Positions 1-7,516 of a stretch of 64,000 nt of DNA are shown piece after piece (position 1 is the stretch's first letter; each line of letters starts with the position of its first letter). A program made the position numbers and the translations under genes. The stretch covers positions 99,312-163,311 of the forward strand of contig NZ_CP009572.1 in NCBI RefSeq assembly GCF_000764535.1, in the 5' to 3' direction. The stretch comes from Sphingomonas taxi. Its GTDB lineage: Bacteria > Pseudomonadota > Alphaproteobacteria > Sphingomonadales > Sphingomonadaceae. The notes under the pieces were generated by a model. That model did no database searches, had not been told where the DNA came from, and saw only the letters and a program-made list of their open reading frames with translations.

Positions 1-989
1 TTGTTCGCATGGTGCAGCTTGCTGGTGTAGCCATAGGTCAGCCGCACCGACCAGTCGGGCGCGAAAGCCCAATCCAGCCCGGTTGCGGTCGCCAGCGTCC
101 GCGTCGCGTAGAAGCTGTTGGCGATGTTCAGTTTGTCATAATCGTACGAGACGCGCGGCAAGGCCGTATCGCTATATCGAGACCAATAGACGCCGAACGG
201 CTCGTGGCGCAGCGTGCTGTCCTCGTAGCTCGCGGTCGCATACCAGTGCAGATCGGCGGCGAGGCGATAGTCGAGCGCCAGCGCACCGACCAGCCGGTTC
301 ACCCCGGCGCGATTATAGGCATCGCCCTTCTCGCCGGCGAGGTTGAGACGATAGCCGAACGCACCGTCGCGGGTCAGCGGCCCGCCGGCATCGAGCCGCG
401 CATAGCCGATGCCGGCGGTGCGATACCCGATTTCGGTGGTGAGCAGCGGCGCCGGCGTCGGCCGCTTGGTACGATAGCTGATCACCCCGCCCGGCGACCC
501 GAAGCCGTACATGAAACCGGTCAGCCCCTTGAGCGCGGTGACGCTCTGGATCGGCTCGAGCGCGAAGTCGCCGCCCCAGTGCAGCGCCATCGGCACGTCA
601 TCGACGTAATAATTGCGCACGCCGATGCCGCGGATCTGCGTTCCCCACCAATTCGTCGAGGCCGCCGGTGCCGACGACGAGACCGAGGGATCGTCGGCGA
701 AGAGCTGGCCGATATTGGTCACCTGACGGCGCAGGATATCCTCGGCATCGACGACGGACAGCGAAAACGGCGTGTCGAGCAACGGCTTGGCGCCGAGCGC
801 GCCGTTGCTGACGATTTTCGCCTGCCCTTCTTCGTCGTGCACGCCGGTGACGATGATGTCGTGCCGGTCGTCCTGCCCCGCGGCGGTCTCCCCCGCCTCG
901 GTCGCGGACTGGCTGCTTTGCGCGTCGACCGTCGCCGGCCATGCGGCAAGCGCCGAGGTGGAAAGAAGATACGCGCAGACCCGATACAT
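1..989 (-). CDS. TonB-dependent receptor, C-terminus cut by the window edge
   Basis: Outer-membrane receptor for active uptake of a ligand such as a ferric siderophore. About 329 residues are present. A signal peptide ends near VDAQ, followed by a TonB-box-like DDRHDIIVTG. The plug domain has DTPFSLSVVDAEDI, an IRGIG stretch and GFMYGFGSPGGVISY, typical of siderophore-type plugs, and the first barrel strands follow. The reading frame runs open to base 1, so the C-terminus lies outside the window. I chose the ATG at 989; an in-frame ATG at 1010 would add seven residues. A Fur-box-like sequence lies 40 bases upstream, which fits iron control. The family call is firm; the ligand is unknown. Confidence 0.88.
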   Translation of the reverse strand, partial: MYRVCAYLLSTSALAAWPATVDAQSSQSATEAGETAAGQDDRHDIIVTGVHDEEGQAKIVSNGALGAKPLLDTPFSLSVVDAEDILRRQVTNIGQLFADDPSVSSSAPAASTNWWGTQIRGIGVRNYYVDDVPMALHWGGDFALEPIQSVTALKGLTGFMYGFGSPGGVISYRTKRPTPAPLLTTEIGYRTAGIGYARLDAGGPLTRDGAFGYRLNLAGEKGDAYNRAGVNRLVGALALDYRLAADLHWYATASYEDSTLRHEPFGVYWSRYSDTALPRVSYDYDKLNIANSFYATRTLATATGLDWAFAPDWSVRLTYGYTSKLHHAN

Positions 990-1029
990 GCTGTTACGCC
1001 CCCGAAACATCCGGGCGCCATAGGTTGCA

Positions 1030-1044
1030 TGATAATGCGAGTCA
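1030..1044. promoter_or_regulatory. Fur-box-like site upstream of the receptor
   Basis: TGATAATGCGAGTCA lies 20 to 55 bases upstream of the two possible receptor starts. The left half TGATAAT matches the classic 7-1-7 Fur half-site exactly, while the right half keeps only TCA. Position and the neighbouring siderophore-type receptor support iron-dependent repression, but the match is partial. Confidence 0.3.
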
Positions 1045-1193
1045 AAGGCGTTAAGCCAGCTTAATGATAAGGTCCTGAGAAGAAGGGCTTTCGCTCCAGT
1101 CTTCGGTGGATGGATGCAGCGAGCGCTGCCTGCGACGGCGCTCCGCCGCTTGCCCAGCCCCAGTCAGGGAGGGTGCGGGCGGCGTTCCTGCGA

Positions 1194-2009
1194 TCAGATG
1201 GCGGCGGGCGCGGCCGTGGTGTTCGATGGCGAGGCGAGTGCGCGATTGACGTCGTCGGCCGCCGCATCGCCGTCTTCCCCGTCCTGCTCGTGGCGGCGCC
1301 GCACGCTCGCCTTGAGATCGCGGGCGAGCGCGCGCGCATCGCGGGCGAAGGCGGCGTCGGGATCCTCGCCGACGGTGACCGCGACGCTGGTCACATCGCT
1401 CACCCTGGTGACGGCGCTGGTCAGGTCGGCGGCCTCGGTGTCGCGCTGCGCGGTCGCGGCCTGGATCACGGCGGCATGCTGCACGTCGCCACGGGTGGCG
1501 GCGACCGCGGCCGCCGCGACCAGCACCGCCGGATCGGTTGGGCTGACCGCCTTCGGCGGGGCGGTGTCCTTGACCGGATCGATGTCGATCGCGCTGAGAT
1601 CGATCGGCGTGCCGCCGACGCTGATGAACGCCTGCACCGAGGCGGCCAGTTCGCGCGCGATCTGCGCCACCGCCTGTCCGTGCCGGGCGGGATCGCCGGT
1701 GTGCATCATCTCGACCAGATGCAGCTGCGCCTTGAGGTCCTGCAGCTTCTGGCTGGCATGCGCGCGCGCGATCTCCGCGTCGCGCTTCACCGCGCGCAGC
1801 GTTTCCAGCGTCTCGCTTGCGCCGGACACCTTGTGCGCATCCGGGCGATGCACGGGATGGGGCTGTTGCGGATCGATGCGGTTGGGATCGGGGGCGCCGG
1901 CATCCACCGTGCCGTCGCTCGCCGACACGTCTTGGACCGGCGCGATCGGCGCGATGCCGAACTGCTGCGGATCGGCGGAAACCGCCGGCGAGGCGCTGCC
2001 TATCTTCAT
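1194..2009 (-). CDS. Hypothetical protein, member of a two-copy family in this window
   Basis: Alanine-rich protein of 271 residues with no recognisable signal peptide or membrane segment. It shares its layout with the protein at 51461-52243: an N-terminus starting MK, a helical stretch with LKAQLHLVEMMH (paralogue LKTRLHLLKLLH), the block AQIARELA, a short VGGT/AGGT turn, a low-complexity middle, and DAAFARDARALARDLK near the C-terminus (paralogue DAAFANDARALANEVR). The frame stays open upstream to 2105, but the ATG at 2009 matches the paralogue's start. The heptad-like helices suggest a coiled-coil or structural role. Function is unknown. Confidence 0.75.
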   Translation of the reverse strand: MKIGSASPAVSADPQQFGIAPIAPVQDVSASDGTVDAGAPDPNRIDPQQPHPVHRPDAHKVSGASETLETLRAVKRDAEIARAHASQKLQDLKAQLHLVEMMHTGDPARHGQAVAQIARELAASVQAFISVGGTPIDLSAIDIDPVKDTAPPKAVSPTDPAVLVAAAAVAATRGDVQHAAVIQAATAQRDTEAADLTSAVTRVSDVTSVAVTVGEDPDAAFARDARALARDLKASVRRRHEQDGEDGDAAADDVNRALASPSNTTAAPAAI

Positions 2010-2119
2010 GGATCCATCATAGGATGGAATCCGGAACCGCGGAAACACGGCCGGCGCCGGCGCGCCCGACGGCACGCCGGACCGCGGCATGGCCTGCCCG
2101 GCCACGCCGCGGCGTCAGA

Positions 2120-2236
2120 TCAGAATACGGTCGCGATGATGCCCGCCCAGAGCGCAGCCGCGATCGGCAGCGCGATCAGGATGCCATGCGCCCCAAAGGG
2201 GTGACGCTCGGCTTCGGGGTAATTGAAAATACGCAT
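2120..2236 (-). CDS. Small single-pass membrane protein, 38 residues
   Basis: Encodes MRIFNYPEAERHPFGAHG followed by one hydrophobic segment (ILIALPIAAALWAGIIATVF) that ends at the stop. The short charged N-terminus and C-terminal membrane helix suggest a small inner-membrane protein. A good ribosome binding site (GGGAGAGG) lies six bases before the ATG. The gene stands alone downstream of a 400-base AT-richer region. No family is recognised. Confidence 0.7.
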   Translation of the reverse strand: MRIFNYPEAERHPFGAHGILIALPIAAALWAGIIATVF

Positions 2237-2734
2237 CAGAACCTCTCCCAGCGTTTTCGCCTTAGGAGGTTAACGTACCAATTTGGGAAAGAGGTTCAAG
2301 GGGTAGACGGATCTTTTGTTTTTTTGGCATGGGTCACCCGCACCGCATTGCAGCGACAACATCTCGAAATCGTCGTCCCGACCCTCGCCGTGGCAGGCTT
2401 GTGCTGCCATCGGTGGATGCCGTGCCGGCAGAGAAATCTCAGCACGCAAACGCCTCACCTTGCTTGGGCTATCCTTATCCAAACACACGGGTTTTACCAG
2501 CCATCACGGGTCTATCGCGTCTCAAAACGGGGCGATGCGCGACCGCTGCGATGGCCGCCGGGACGGTGAAAGTGGGGCGATGGCGGGGGGTGTCCGGGCG
2601 CGGGGTGAACGTCCGTACCGGGGCGTGTTTTTTTTCGAAGACGGATGCAACGGGAGCGTTTTCGTGGTTCGGGTACGGTCTATTGCGGCTGTGAGACGGC
2701 TGCCCGCCACGATGGCGGCTGGGTCTTGATAGTT
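2237..2734. other. Gene-free stretch, AT-richer than the surroundings
   Basis: About 500 bases without a convincing gene on either strand. It must contain the promoter of the 38-residue membrane protein on the minus strand. Its right part has short A/T and G runs and runs into the autotransporter relic, so it may be decayed coding sequence. I see no intact mobile element or RNA gene in it. Confidence 0.4.
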
Positions 2735-3019
2735 GATGATTCGGCCGGCACGTCGGACGCCGCCTTCCGCCCCTATGTCGGTTTCGGCCTGCGCGCGCAG
2801 CTGCAGGGCCGCAAGCCCGAGGCGTTCGGCGGCTATGCCGGTGCGCCGCTGGTCCTCGGCGCCTTCGGGGCGCAGCGCGCGCCGCTGGTCGGCACCGTCT
2901 CGGCGGGCGTCGGCTATCGCCTCAACGACGGGATCGAGCTGTTCTCGACCGTCGAGGCGCAGACCGGCCGCGACGACCATCGCGAGAGCATCGCGACGGG
3001 CGTCCGCCTGCGCTTCTGA
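2735..3019 (+). pseudogene. C-terminal remnant of an autotransporter-type beta-barrel
   Basis: The last 94 codons of an open frame read as outer-membrane barrel strands: RPYVGFGLRAQLQG, VGTVSAGVGYRLNDG, and a final strand ending ATGVRLRF with C-terminal Phe, the usual Bam recognition signature. The AQTGRDDHRES segment is typical of autotransporter barrel C-termini. No passenger, signal peptide or upstream barrel is present in any frame. A hairpin terminator directly follows. I read it as a truncated gene end. A very small outer-membrane protein starting at 2645 is possible but lacks a signal peptide. Confidence 0.55.
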
Positions 3020-3025
3020 CCGGGT

Positions 3026-3052
3026 GGACGCCGGTCCTTTGGGCCGGCGTCC
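3026..3052 (+). terminator. Hairpin after the barrel remnant
   Basis: Perfect 9-base stem GGACGCCGG/CCGGCGTCC with a nine-base loop, starting seven bases after the stop codon and followed by GCACCGTTTC. It is probably the original terminator of the degraded autotransporter gene. Confidence 0.5.
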
Positions 3053-3149
3053 GCACCGTTTCATCCCGCAGGGCGGCTGCGGCTGCATCATTCGGCAAGT
3101 TTGTTCGTAGCTTGCCACTCGCATGCTGCGACCGCGAAGGAGCCCGTGA

Positions 3150-3329
3150 TTGTCCGACCCGTCCGCGCCGATCGACTATGCGCAACTGGCGCAAACCGAA
3201 CTGGATCTGGCCGCCCGTTCGCCGACCACGGCGCGCCGGCGCGCGCACCTCGACCAGGCGGCGATCTTCGCGACGCTGGACGAACGGCAACGCGCCAATT
3301 GCGATGACGGCGACCGCTCCGCCGGGTGA
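3150..3329 (+). CDS. Small hypothetical protein, 59 residues, TTG start
   Basis: Starts MSDPSAPIDYAQLAQTELDL and continues with an Arg-rich helix and a polar C-terminus (DDGDRSAG). The start is decided by AAGGAG seven bases before a TTG codon; there is no ATG in this frame. The regular amphipathic pattern suggests a small soluble helical protein, possibly interacting with a larger partner or nucleic acid. No family is recognised. It is easily missed by ATG-only gene calling. Confidence 0.65.
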   Translation: MSDPSAPIDYAQLAQTELDLAARSPTTARRRAHLDQAAIFATLDERQRANCDDGDRSAG

Positions 3330-3419
3330 GCCGACCCAGTGACGGCTGTCAGGAGATGATCCGCCTATCGCGGAAGAGCTTCCCGGCCGGCTTGCAGATC
3401 TCGTCTGTCGATCAAGCCA

Positions 3420-3499
3420 CCTTAAGGTTCCTTAAGGCCATTTATCGTGTTGCTACAAGATCTTGGCCCCGTAATTGCACCATCTTAAGGAACCTTAGG
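3420..3499. repeat. Inverted repeat of two self-palindromic arms
   Basis: The left arm (3420-3437) reads CCTTAAGGTTCCTTAAGG. The right arm (3484-3499) reads CTTAAGGAACCTTAGG, the reverse complement of most of the left arm. The spacer is 46 bases and contains a further palindrome, CAAGATCTTG (3456-3465). Each arm contains CCTTAAGG-type palindromes. It lies in a gene-free region between the 59-residue gene and the porin operon. It could be a cooperative operator or a structured RNA. Confidence 0.55.
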
Positions 3500-3809
3500 A
3501 CTCGTCTCGACGGCATTTTACCGCTTTTTCCCAAACGCTTGGCGCCACGGCCCGCCGTGTAGGGTGTGCAAAAAACAGGAACTGCCCGCCGTCTGTTTCC
3601 GTGCTCTCCCGACCTCTCGTCCGGATGGCTGGCGTAGACCTGGGAGAGGCGAACGTATGGCGACCAATCGCGCAATCATGCGGGTCGAGGCGTGCGCAGA
3701 TCCGATGCCGCGGTGCACCGACGACGGCCGATCGCCGCTGCCGATGCTGCGCCCGTCTTACATTTTGTTGCGGGCTGCCAGTGCCGCAACCCGAGCCCCT
3801 TGCCCGGAA

Positions 3810-3831
3810 TTGTAGGACCATGGTCCAACAA
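3810..3831. promoter_or_regulatory. 22-base near-perfect palindrome, probable operator
   Basis: The core is GGACCATGGTCC, flanked by TTGTA on the left and AACAA on the right. Ten of eleven base pairs are symmetric; only positions 3814 and 3827 break it. It lies 48 bases before the start of the two-gene porin operon, where a repressor would act. The TGGTCC half-site resembles operators of FadR-type GntR regulators, but no such regulator is encoded in this window. Confidence 0.5.
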
Positions 3832-3878
3832 CATCCGCATCACCGGCCGGGACAGGCCGGGATGCCGCAAGGAGAGAC

Positions 3879-4331
3879 ATGATGGCCTATATGCTGCTCG
3901 CCGGTCTGGCGCTCGGCGCTGCCGGCGCCACGCTCGGCATGACCGTGGATCATCGCACGCAGCTCGATCACCATAGCGGCCGCGTCGCCGTCACCTATCG
4001 TGGCGATGTCGCGATCCACCACAAGCAGGTCGGCACCGCGACGGGCGGCGGTCGCAGCGCGACGCTGCGCTGCGACTGGACCGCGAAGATGACCGTCGCC
4101 CGCCACGCGACCGGCACCGGCGGCACCAGCATGACCCGCCATATCGCCGATACGCCCGCGATCGCCGGCACCCGGCCGGGCTGGTGCATCACCAACCGGT
4201 CCGCGATCAGCGAGGAGGTCGCCAGCCGCGCCGGCGACATGCAGCGCCATCTGGTGACGGTCGCCGAAGAGGATCATGCCGCCTTGCGGGCCGAACTCGA
4301 CCGGTTGCACGGGGCGGAACGCACCGGATGA
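3879..4331 (+). CDS. Hypothetical exported protein, first gene of the porin operon
   Basis: A 150-residue protein with a hydrophobic N-terminus (MMAYMLLAGLALGAAGATLG) that looks like an uncleaved anchor or signal segment. A beta-rich polar middle holds two Cys (LRCDW and PGWCITNR), possibly a disulfide, and the C-terminus is an acidic amphipathic helix (VAEEDHAALRAELDRLHG). AAGGAG precedes adjacent ATGs at 3879 and 3882. Its stop overlaps the start of the next gene as ATGA, so the two are translationally coupled. The periplasmic location and the porin neighbour suggest an envelope role. No family is recognised. Confidence 0.7.
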   Translation: MMAYMLLAGLALGAAGATLGMTVDHRTQLDHHSGRVAVTYRGDVAIHHKQVGTATGGGRSATLRCDWTAKMTVARHATGTGGTSMTRHIADTPAIAGTRPGWCITNRSAISEEVASRAGDMQRHLVTVAEEDHAALRAELDRLHGAERTG

Positions 4332-5068
4332 TGCGCATGCGGGCAATGCTGCTGACCCTCGCCGCGGCGGCCCCCGCCGCGGCGCAGGACGTGCCCTCCG
4401 CCGGCGTGACCGCGAGCGCGGAAGTGACGAGCGACGAGGTGCGGCGCGGACTGAGCTGGAGCGGCGGCCGCGCCGCGGTCGCCGGCGAGCTGCTTGGCTC
4501 GCGCGGCGCGCTCGACGCGTCGGTGCGCGCGGTGACGCTGCGCGACAGTCCGCGCCATGCCGGCGCTGAGGCCGTCGTCGATCTGACCACCGGCACCGGC
4601 TGGGACCTCGGCGCGATCCGGCTCGACGCCACCGCGACCGGCCATCTGTTCGCCGGTGCGCGCGGCCGGATGGACTATGTCGAGTTCGGCGCCACCGCAG
4701 GCTATGGCTATGGCCCGATCTACGCGACGCTCGGCGTCGCGGTCGCGCCGTCGCAGGATGCGATCGGCGGCAGCAACGTGCATGTCCGCGCCGACGCCAA
4801 CGCCGGCATCCCCGGCACGCCGTTCACCCTGCTGGCCGGGCTCGGCCATTCCTCGGGCAGCGTCACCGATCCCGCCCGCGCGGACCGGCTGCGGCCGGGC
4901 GGCAGCTATGTCGACTGGCGGCTCGGCGTCGAGCATCGCCGCGACCGGCTGACCTTCGGCATCGACTATATCGGTACCGATGTCGCGCAGGCGGACGCCA
5001 GCACCCGCTTCGCCGATGCGCGCCACGCGGGTGACCGGCTGGTCGGTCGCGCGCAACTGTCCTTCTGA
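4328..5068 (+). CDS. TorF-like putative porin (Gcw_chp family)
   Basis: Outer-membrane beta-barrel of 246 residues. A cleavable signal peptide ends AAAAPAAAQ. The barrel begins with the family-like VTSDEVRRGLSWSGG, matching the 'TSDYrfRGlS' start of TorF/Gcw_chp proteins, followed by alternating strands (YVEFGATAGYGYGPIYATLGVAV, DWRLGVEHRRDRLTFGIDY) and a C-terminal AQLSF with terminal Phe. The start lies inside the stop region of the upstream gene (ATGATG at 4328). These proteins are described as putative porins of unknown substrate. The call rests on layout and the N-terminal motif. Confidence 0.7.
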   Translation: MMRMRAMLLTLAAAAPAAAQDVPSAGVTASAEVTSDEVRRGLSWSGGRAAVAGELLGSRGALDASVRAVTLRDSPRHAGAEAVVDLTTGTGWDLGAIRLDATATGHLFAGARGRMDYVEFGATAGYGYGPIYATLGVAVAPSQDAIGGSNVHVRADANAGIPGTPFTLLAGLGHSSGSVTDPARADRLRPGGSYVDWRLGVEHRRDRLTFGIDYIGTDVAQADASTRFADARHAGDRLVGRAQLSF

Positions 5069-5092
5069 TCCCACCGGCCGGAGCGATGTCCG

Positions 5093-5464
5093 TCAGTGGG
5101 TGACGGACCGGACGGGTCGCGTGATGAAGCGCTGGATCGTATCGCGCAGCCGGTCGTGCGACACCGGCTTCTGGATCACCGCGCCTGCGGACGGGCAGCC
5201 GTGACAGCCCTCGGGATGGCCGGTGACATAGAGGACGGGGATGGGACCGCCCGCGCCGGTGATCCGCCGCACCGCGGCGACGCCGGTGCCACGGCGCAGC
5301 CGGACGTCGGCGACGATCAACGCCGGCACGCGACGCGTCGCCGCCTGTTCGGCCTCGGCCTCCGTCTCCGCCACCTCGACGGTGCGTGCACCCGCGAGGA
5401 TCGCGGCATCGCACACGAACTGACCGAACAGATAGGAATCCTCGATGATCAAGACGTGCGGCAT
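5093..5464 (-). CDS. Single-domain response regulator (REC)
   Basis: A 123-residue receiver domain with no output domain. Acidic pocket residues E8 and D9 lie in LIIEDS, the phosphoacceptor is D53 in IVADVRLRRG, the switch Thr is in LYVTGHPEG and the conserved Lys is in IQKPVS. A CHGC pair lies in the loop between the switch Thr and the Lys, which is unusual for REC domains. It is transcribed the same way as the EAL protein and hybrid kinase upstream, and may pass phosphoryl groups on from that kinase. Stand-alone RECs usually act as phosphate shuttles or by protein binding. Confidence 0.85.
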   Translation of the reverse strand: MPHVLIIEDSYLFGQFVCDAAILAGARTVEVAETEAEAEQAATRRVPALIVADVRLRRGTGVAAVRRITGAGGPIPVLYVTGHPEGCHGCPSAGAVIQKPVSHDRLRDTIQRFITRPVRSVTH

Positions 5465-5517
5465 TAGGGACTTCCAGCTAACCGCTTAGAAAATGCCGTT
5501 AAAGCAGGATTGTTCCG

Positions 5518-7332
5518 TTAGTGTAACGGTATTTGCGAGGCGACGGCCGTCTGACTGTCGACAATCTGCCGATCGCGATGGTCCGCCAGCCATGTGGCGA
5601 AGTCGCCCGCTTCCATCGGCCGCGCGAACCAGAAGCCCTGCGCCTCGTCGCAGCCGAGCCGGGTAAGCACCGTCGCCGCGGCTTCGGTCTCGATCCCCTC
5701 GGCGACGACGTGATAGCCGAGCTTCTTGGCGAGGCCGATCATCGTCTCGACCAGCACGAAATCGGGTCCCTGCGCACCGGTCAGGTTGCGGATGAAGGCC
5801 TGATCGATCTTGAGCACGCGCGCCGGCAGCCGCTGCAGATAGGCGAGGCTGCTGTGCCCGGTGCCGAAATCGTCGATCGCCAGGCAGATGCCCGCCGCGG
5901 CCAGCTCGCGCAGCATGGCGAGCGCCTGATCGGGTTGCGCCATGATCGCGCTCTCGGTCAGCTCGATCTCGAGCCGGTCGGGACGCAGGCCACGCTGCGC
6001 CAGGCCGCGCTGGACGCGCGCGACGAAATCGGCCTCGGTCAGATTGGCGGCGGAGATGTTGACCGACAGCGTCTGCGCGATCGCCGCATGGTCCCAATGC
6101 GCCAATTGGTCCATCGCCGCATCGAGCACCCATTGCGTCGTCGGCCGCGCCAGCGAGGTCTGTTCGATGATCGGGATGAATTCGGCCGGCGAGATCTCGC
6201 CGAGCTGCGGATGCCGCCAGCGCAGCAGCGCCTCGGCGCCGAGGCAGCGGCCGCTCGCCATGTCGAGCCGCGGCTGATAGACCAGCCGCAACTGGTCGCC
6301 CGCCTCCAGCGCCGCGCCGAAATCGCGCAACAGACGATATTGGCGCTGGTGGGCAGTGTCGTTGGCGGCGGAGTAGAGCGCGATCGACCCGTCGGCGCGG
6401 CGCGCATCCTGCGCGGCGCTCGCCGCGCCGCGCAGCACGTCGTCGGGCAGCACGTCGCCGAGGACGAAGGGCCGCACGCCGATCGCGACGCTGGTGACGA
6501 AGCGTGCCGAGGACGATCGGCGGATCAGCGCGAACCCCGATTGCAGCACGTCGAGATAGGCCGCCTGTTCGGTGTCGGGCGGCGACAGGAAGGCGAATTG
6601 CGCCGCTCCGACGTGATAGACGGTCCGGCTCGGCCCGAGCATCCGGGCGAGCGAGCGCGCCGCTTCGCGGATCAGCTCGTCGACGCGCGTGCCGCCCATC
6701 ACGCGCGTGATCCGGCTGATCTGGTCGTCGCGCGCGAGATCGACCACCACCGCAAAGCGCGGCTCGCCGCCACGGTCGCGCGCGAGATCGGTCAGATCGT
6801 CGCGGAACTGGTTGCGCGTCGGCAGGCCGCTGATCGGATCGATCCGTCCGAAGGCATGCTGCAACTCGATCTGCGCCATCACCATCGCGGCAAGATCGAC
6901 CAGCCCGGCCAGCTCGGCCGGCGAGACCTGCCGCGGCACGGTGCCAAGGACGCACAGCGCGCCCAGGCCATAGCCGTCGCTGGTGATCAGCGGCGCGCCG
7001 GCGTAGAAACGCGTACCCGCGCGTGCCAGCACGCTGTCGGCGTAATGAGGGTCGGCCAGCAGATCCTCGACGACCAGCGGCACGGTCGATTCCGCGACCG
7101 CGGCGCACGGCGCCTTGTCGCGCGGGATGCTGCAATGATCGATGCCGACGCGCGACTTGAACCATTGCCGGTCGCGATCGGTCAGCGAGACGGCGGCTAC
7201 CGGCAGGCCGAAGATCTGGCTCGCCATGCGGGTGATGCGATCGAAGCTTTCGCTCGGCGGGGTGTCCAGCAATTTGAGCTGGGCGAGGGCATCCAGCCGG
7301 GCGTCTTCGACGTCGTTCGCGCGCGGTTTCAT
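5518..7332 (-). CDS. GAF-GGDEF(degenerate)-EAL cyclic-di-GMP phosphodiesterase
   Basis: Soluble 604-residue signalling protein. An N-terminal GAF domain (about 10-155) carries TDRDRQWFKSRVG. A GGDEF-like domain (about 160-320) has VGAAQFAFL at the motif position, so cyclase activity is probably lost. The EAL domain (about 345-590) has GAEALLRW, IELTES, DDFGTG and KIDQAF, the metal- and substrate-binding set of active phosphodiesterases. Cyclic-di-GMP hydrolysis under GAF control is therefore likely. The start at 7332 gives MKPRAND; an upstream extension to 7443 has no homologous features. The GAF domain closely resembles that of the diguanylate cyclase at 42266-43249. Confidence 0.88.
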   Translation of the reverse strand: MKPRANDVEDARLDALAQLKLLDTPPSESFDRITRMASQIFGLPVAAVSLTDRDRQWFKSRVGIDHCSIPRDKAPCAAVAESTVPLVVEDLLADPHYADSVLARAGTRFYAGAPLITSDGYGLGALCVLGTVPRQVSPAELAGLVDLAAMVMAQIELQHAFGRIDPISGLPTRNQFRDDLTDLARDRGGEPRFAVVVDLARDDQISRITRVMGGTRVDELIREAARSLARMLGPSRTVYHVGAAQFAFLSPPDTEQAAYLDVLQSGFALIRRSSSARFVTSVAIGVRPFVLGDVLPDDVLRGAASAAQDARRADGSIALYSAANDTAHQRQYRLLRDFGAALEAGDQLRLVYQPRLDMASGRCLGAEALLRWRHPQLGEISPAEFIPIIEQTSLARPTTQWVLDAAMDQLAHWDHAAIAQTLSVNISAANLTEADFVARVQRGLAQRGLRPDRLEIELTESAIMAQPDQALAMLRELAAAGICLAIDDFGTGHSSLAYLQRLPARVLKIDQAFIRNLTGAQGPDFVLVETMIGLAKKLGYHVVAEGIETEAAATVLTRLGCDEAQGFWFARPMEAGDFATWLADHRDRQIVDSQTAVASQIPLH

Positions 7333-7408
7333 TGTGATTTGGATTAGAAACAATGTCTTAAATATGTGTGGCGGGCGACCGCCGGCAGTCGCCGAGCCGC
7401 CATGAAAC

Positions 7409-7441
7409 GCCTCGCCGCGCCTGGACGGCGTCGGGCGAGGC
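7409..7441 (-). terminator. Hairpin downstream of the hybrid kinase
   Basis: An 8-base stem, GCCTCGCC pairing with GGCGAGGC, with partial pairing further inward. On the minus strand it is followed by GTTTC. A second hairpin at 7467-7487 (AGCGTCA/TGACGCT, 7-base loop) lies between it and the kinase stop. Either could end the kinase transcript before the EAL gene. Confidence 0.4.
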
Positions 7442-7516
7442 ATTTACCCGGCCTTGGGGGGCACCGAGCGTCAGGATCACTGACGCTTATTCCCTAACGA
7501 AAGGTAAAGGCTCCGC

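Noticed and set aside
9..1064. Long open frame on the plus strand over the first kilobase
   Set aside because: It is antisense to a clear TonB-dependent receptor and has low-complexity Arg/Ala-rich sequence, typical of antisense frames in GC-rich DNA.
2237..2340. Possible EcfG-type promoter (TGAAC...CGTT) for the 38-residue gene
   Set aside because: The -35 word has one mismatch and the spacer is 18 instead of 16-17 bases, so the match is no better than expected by chance in such a region.
5533..7347. 604-codon plus-strand frame antisense to the EAL protein
   Set aside because: The minus-strand product has all catalytic motifs of a phosphodiesterase, while the plus frame has no recognisable domain and is His/Arg-rich.
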